From Pseudomonadota bacterium (lineage in GTDB: Bacteria > Pseudomonadota > Alphaproteobacteria > Dongiales > Dongiaceae), in the NCBI GenBank assembly GCA_021792365.1, contig JAJYUT010000009.1, positions 1 to 64,000 on the forward strand: 64,000 bases of DNA. Direction: 5' to 3'. Below the pieces are notes generated by a model. That model was not told where the DNA came from and ran no database searches. It was given only the letters and a program-made list of their open reading frames with translations. The translations under genes were made by a program, and so were the position numbers. Below, piece after piece: positions 63,786 to 64,000 of this stretch (positions within the stretch are counted from its first letter, which is position 1; each line of letters opens with the position of its first letter).

Positions 63786-64000
63786 CTAAGGCACCAGCGT
63801 CAGCACCCCGTTCTCCACGCGCCAGCCGCTGAGGCGGCGCAGGAAAGCCATGCCGAGCAGGCTCTTCGACATCTCGGCTTCGTTGACGGCGGCCGGCAGG
63901 TCGCGCATGGCGATCGTGCCCACAGCAAAGCTGTCGAGCCGGACCGATGCGCCGCGCACCGTGCCGTTCGCGGTCTCGGCAAGCTGATCGAATTCGAGCC
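63786..64000 (-). CDS. Retropepsin-like (clan AA) protein, C-terminal part
   Basis: A partial gene whose 5' part lies beyond the window. The visible ~71 residues read on the minus strand show LDSFAVGTIAMRDLPAAV and SKSLLGMAFLRRLSGW, ending VENGVLTLVP. They match the end of the TIGR02281-like protease family and the neighbour downstream, so the two form a tandem pair of paralogues. The catalytic DTG would be off the edge, so activity cannot be judged. Confidence 0.8.
   Translation of the reverse strand, partial: LEFDQLAETANGTVRGASVRLDSFAVGTIAMRDLPAAVNEAEMSKSLLGMAFLRRLSGWRVENGVLTLVP

Overview
The window is high-GC, gene-dense chromosomal DNA from an alphaproteobacterium. This is inferred from the 16S rRNA 5' end at the left edge, the DUF4167 and DUF1178 genes, a SAM-II riboswitch in front of metZ, the ethylmalonyl-CoA pathway genes ccr/mcd/ecm, and the ChrB-type and DUF1127 domains. 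A Rhodospirillales-like member fits best, but the sequence alone does not fix the genus. I see no prophage, transposase, integrase, CRISPR array or tRNA gene.

Layout. 1-750: start of an rrn operon reading leftwards from a near-consensus promoter. 750-5.4 kb: an M23 cell-wall peptidase, a small secreted protein, and a chemoreceptor preceded by a separate periplasmic Cache-like protein. 5.5-9.2 kb: clpB behind a clear RpoH (sigma-32) promoter, and a DUF4167 gene. 9.5-16.5 kb (leftward): rodZ-ispG-hisS-hemA-prfA-prmC, with a glutamyl-tRNA reductase (C5-type) hemA. 16.5-21.1 kb: lysC, a nitronate monooxygenase-like gene and ptsP. 21.3-27 kb: housekeeping genes (ubiG, DUF1178, peroxiredoxin, nitrilase-like, grxC, comF, two methyltransferases).

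27-37 kb is the most distinctive accessory block: a ChrB-like/DUF1127 fusion, a small membrane protein, an OmpR-type two-component system, then a rightward operon for a molybdenum hydroxylase (IorA/IorB type), a cytochrome c, a FccB-type flavoprotein and SoxX-Y-Z-A. A 23-bp sequence (21 of 23 bases identical) occurs both beside the response-regulator gene and before the hydroxylase/sox operon, and it has 10-bp-spaced direct half-sites. No soxB or soxCD is present, and SoxY lacks the usual GGCGG tail.

37-50 kb: an M20 peptidase, an N-carbamoylputrescine amidase-like enzyme, an SGNH protein, and a cAMP module: a Crp-type regulator flanked on both sides by perfect TGTGA-N6-TCACA sites, a FecR-domain protein and a CHASE2-adenylate cyclase. 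A dipeptide-type ABC transporter with fused ATPases and no binding protein follows.

50-64 kb: the ethylmalonyl-CoA pathway genes ccr and mcd together, with ecm some 6 kb away next to bluB (lower ligand of B12, the Ecm cofactor). Also here are a class A beta-lactamase, an M48 peptidase/DUF898 pair, metZ under a SAM-II riboswitch followed by an intrinsic terminator, a 198-bp element with 25-bp perfect inverted ends, and two tandem retropepsin-like genes, the second cut by the window edge.
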